A DNA stretch of 64,000 nt from Alkaliphilus metalliredigens QYMF. GTDB lineage: Bacteria > Bacillota > Clostridia > Peptostreptococcales > Natronincolaceae. Under the pieces are notes generated by a model. It had not been told where the DNA came from, did not search any database, and worked only from the letters and a program-made list of their open reading frames with translations. The stretch is from contig NC_009633.1 in the NCBI RefSeq assembly GCF_000016985.1, positions 806,001-870,000 on the forward strand, written 5' to 3'. Shown piece after piece: positions 63,863-64,000 of the stretch (positions are counted from its first letter, which is position 1; the number at the start of each line of letters is the position of its first letter). The position numbers and the translations under genes are program-made.

Positions 63863-64000
63863 AGAGTTTCTTCCAGGGGACAGAGAAGTTATTCAAAGGA
63901 CTCCATGTGAATATGTTTCGGAAGTATACTTTCACCTTACGAAGGACGGATGGAACTATTTCCTAGAAGAACGGCTATTAGATGAAAAAATACAAAAGGA
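63852..64000 (+). CDS. Partial gene of unknown function
   Basis: About 49 residues are present before the window ends. ATG 63852 lies inside the end of the YpeB-like gene (overlap 11 nt), preceded by GAGGAG, so translation is coupled. The start KIREFLPGDREVIQRT somewhat resembles GNAT acetyltransferases, but too little is available. No family claim. Confidence 0.5.
   Translation, partial: MKIREFLPGDREVIQRTPCEYVSEVYFHLTKDGWNYFLEERLLDEKIQK

Overview
The window looks like chromosomal DNA of a low-GC, endospore-type Clostridia. An Alkaliphilus-like genus is my guess from gene content, not a proven assignment. Supporting points are AT-rich spacers, strong GGAGG ribosome sites, frequent TTG/GTG starts, sigma-D-type flagellar promoters, a raiA-like RNA upstream of hpf, electron-bifurcating lactate oxidation genes and a YpeB-like protein at the right end. 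I recognise no rRNA, tRNA, insertion sequence, prophage or CRISPR array.

Layout. 1-4.4 kb: a partial, degenerate HD-GYP protein divergent from an HDOD protein, then a PsiE-like membrane protein, a DUF5610 protein with a sigma-D-like promoter, and thpR. 4.4-7.7 kb: VanZ-like and beta-CASP metallo-hydrolase genes (minus strand) and a membrane transglutaminase-like gene. 8.1-11.6 kb: a TRAP-TAXI transporter (binding lipoprotein, DUF1850 protein, fused permease). 11.8-16.4 kb: a YvyF-like protein, a class IV aminotransferase, and flaG-fliD-fliS-fliT/flgN-like flagellar genes. 16.4-22.9 kb: a raiA-type ncRNA, a spacer with DnaA-box-like sites, hpf, a DUF5317 protein, secA and prfB with its programmed frameshift. 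22.9-28.5 kb: yaaR and a second flagellar block (a 1065-residue FliK/DUF6240-like repeat protein, a FlhB C-domain homologue, flagellin, a second FliS). 28.6-36.6 kb: an LTA synthase-type enzyme, a SurA_N lipoprotein, tex, an MFS transporter, an unknown membrane protein, and an FMN riboswitch with ribU.

36.9-41.5 kb: t6A tRNA-modification genes (tsaE, tsaB, rimI, tsaD) interrupted by a degenerate ABC ATPase, a small basic protein and a duplicated 120-bp palindromic unit. A structured, unassigned RNA leader then precedes a small coiled-coil gene. 41.6-48.3 kb: a second DnaA-box-like cluster, an ABC-F ATPase, rex, a MarR-type regulator, a 2[4Fe-4S] ferredoxin, a P-loop/Asp23 fusion and glutamate dehydrogenase. 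48.9-55.2 kb: a lactate utilisation locus (lctP, a FadR-type regulator, etfB, etfA, FAD-dependent lactate dehydrogenase) with shared operator-like sites. 55.4-58.3 kb: a thiamine-binding protein and an ABC exporter. 58.6-62.3 kb: the fructose PTS operon fruR-fruK-IIA-IIBC. 62.5-64 kb: a YpeB-like PepSY protein and the start of another gene.

How parts fit together: five sigma-D-like promoters (TAAA, 15-16 nt, then a GCCGATAA-like box) link the two flagellar blocks, yaaR and the DUF5610 gene into one probable regulon. The best candidates for undescribed biology are the multi-helix RNA at 41.03-41.27 kb and the box just after it that recurs at 18.2 kb. Next come the ABC pseudo-ATPase in the t6A operon, the paired DnaA-box-like clusters far from any visible dnaA gene, and the FliK-like/FlhB-like pair beside flagellin.
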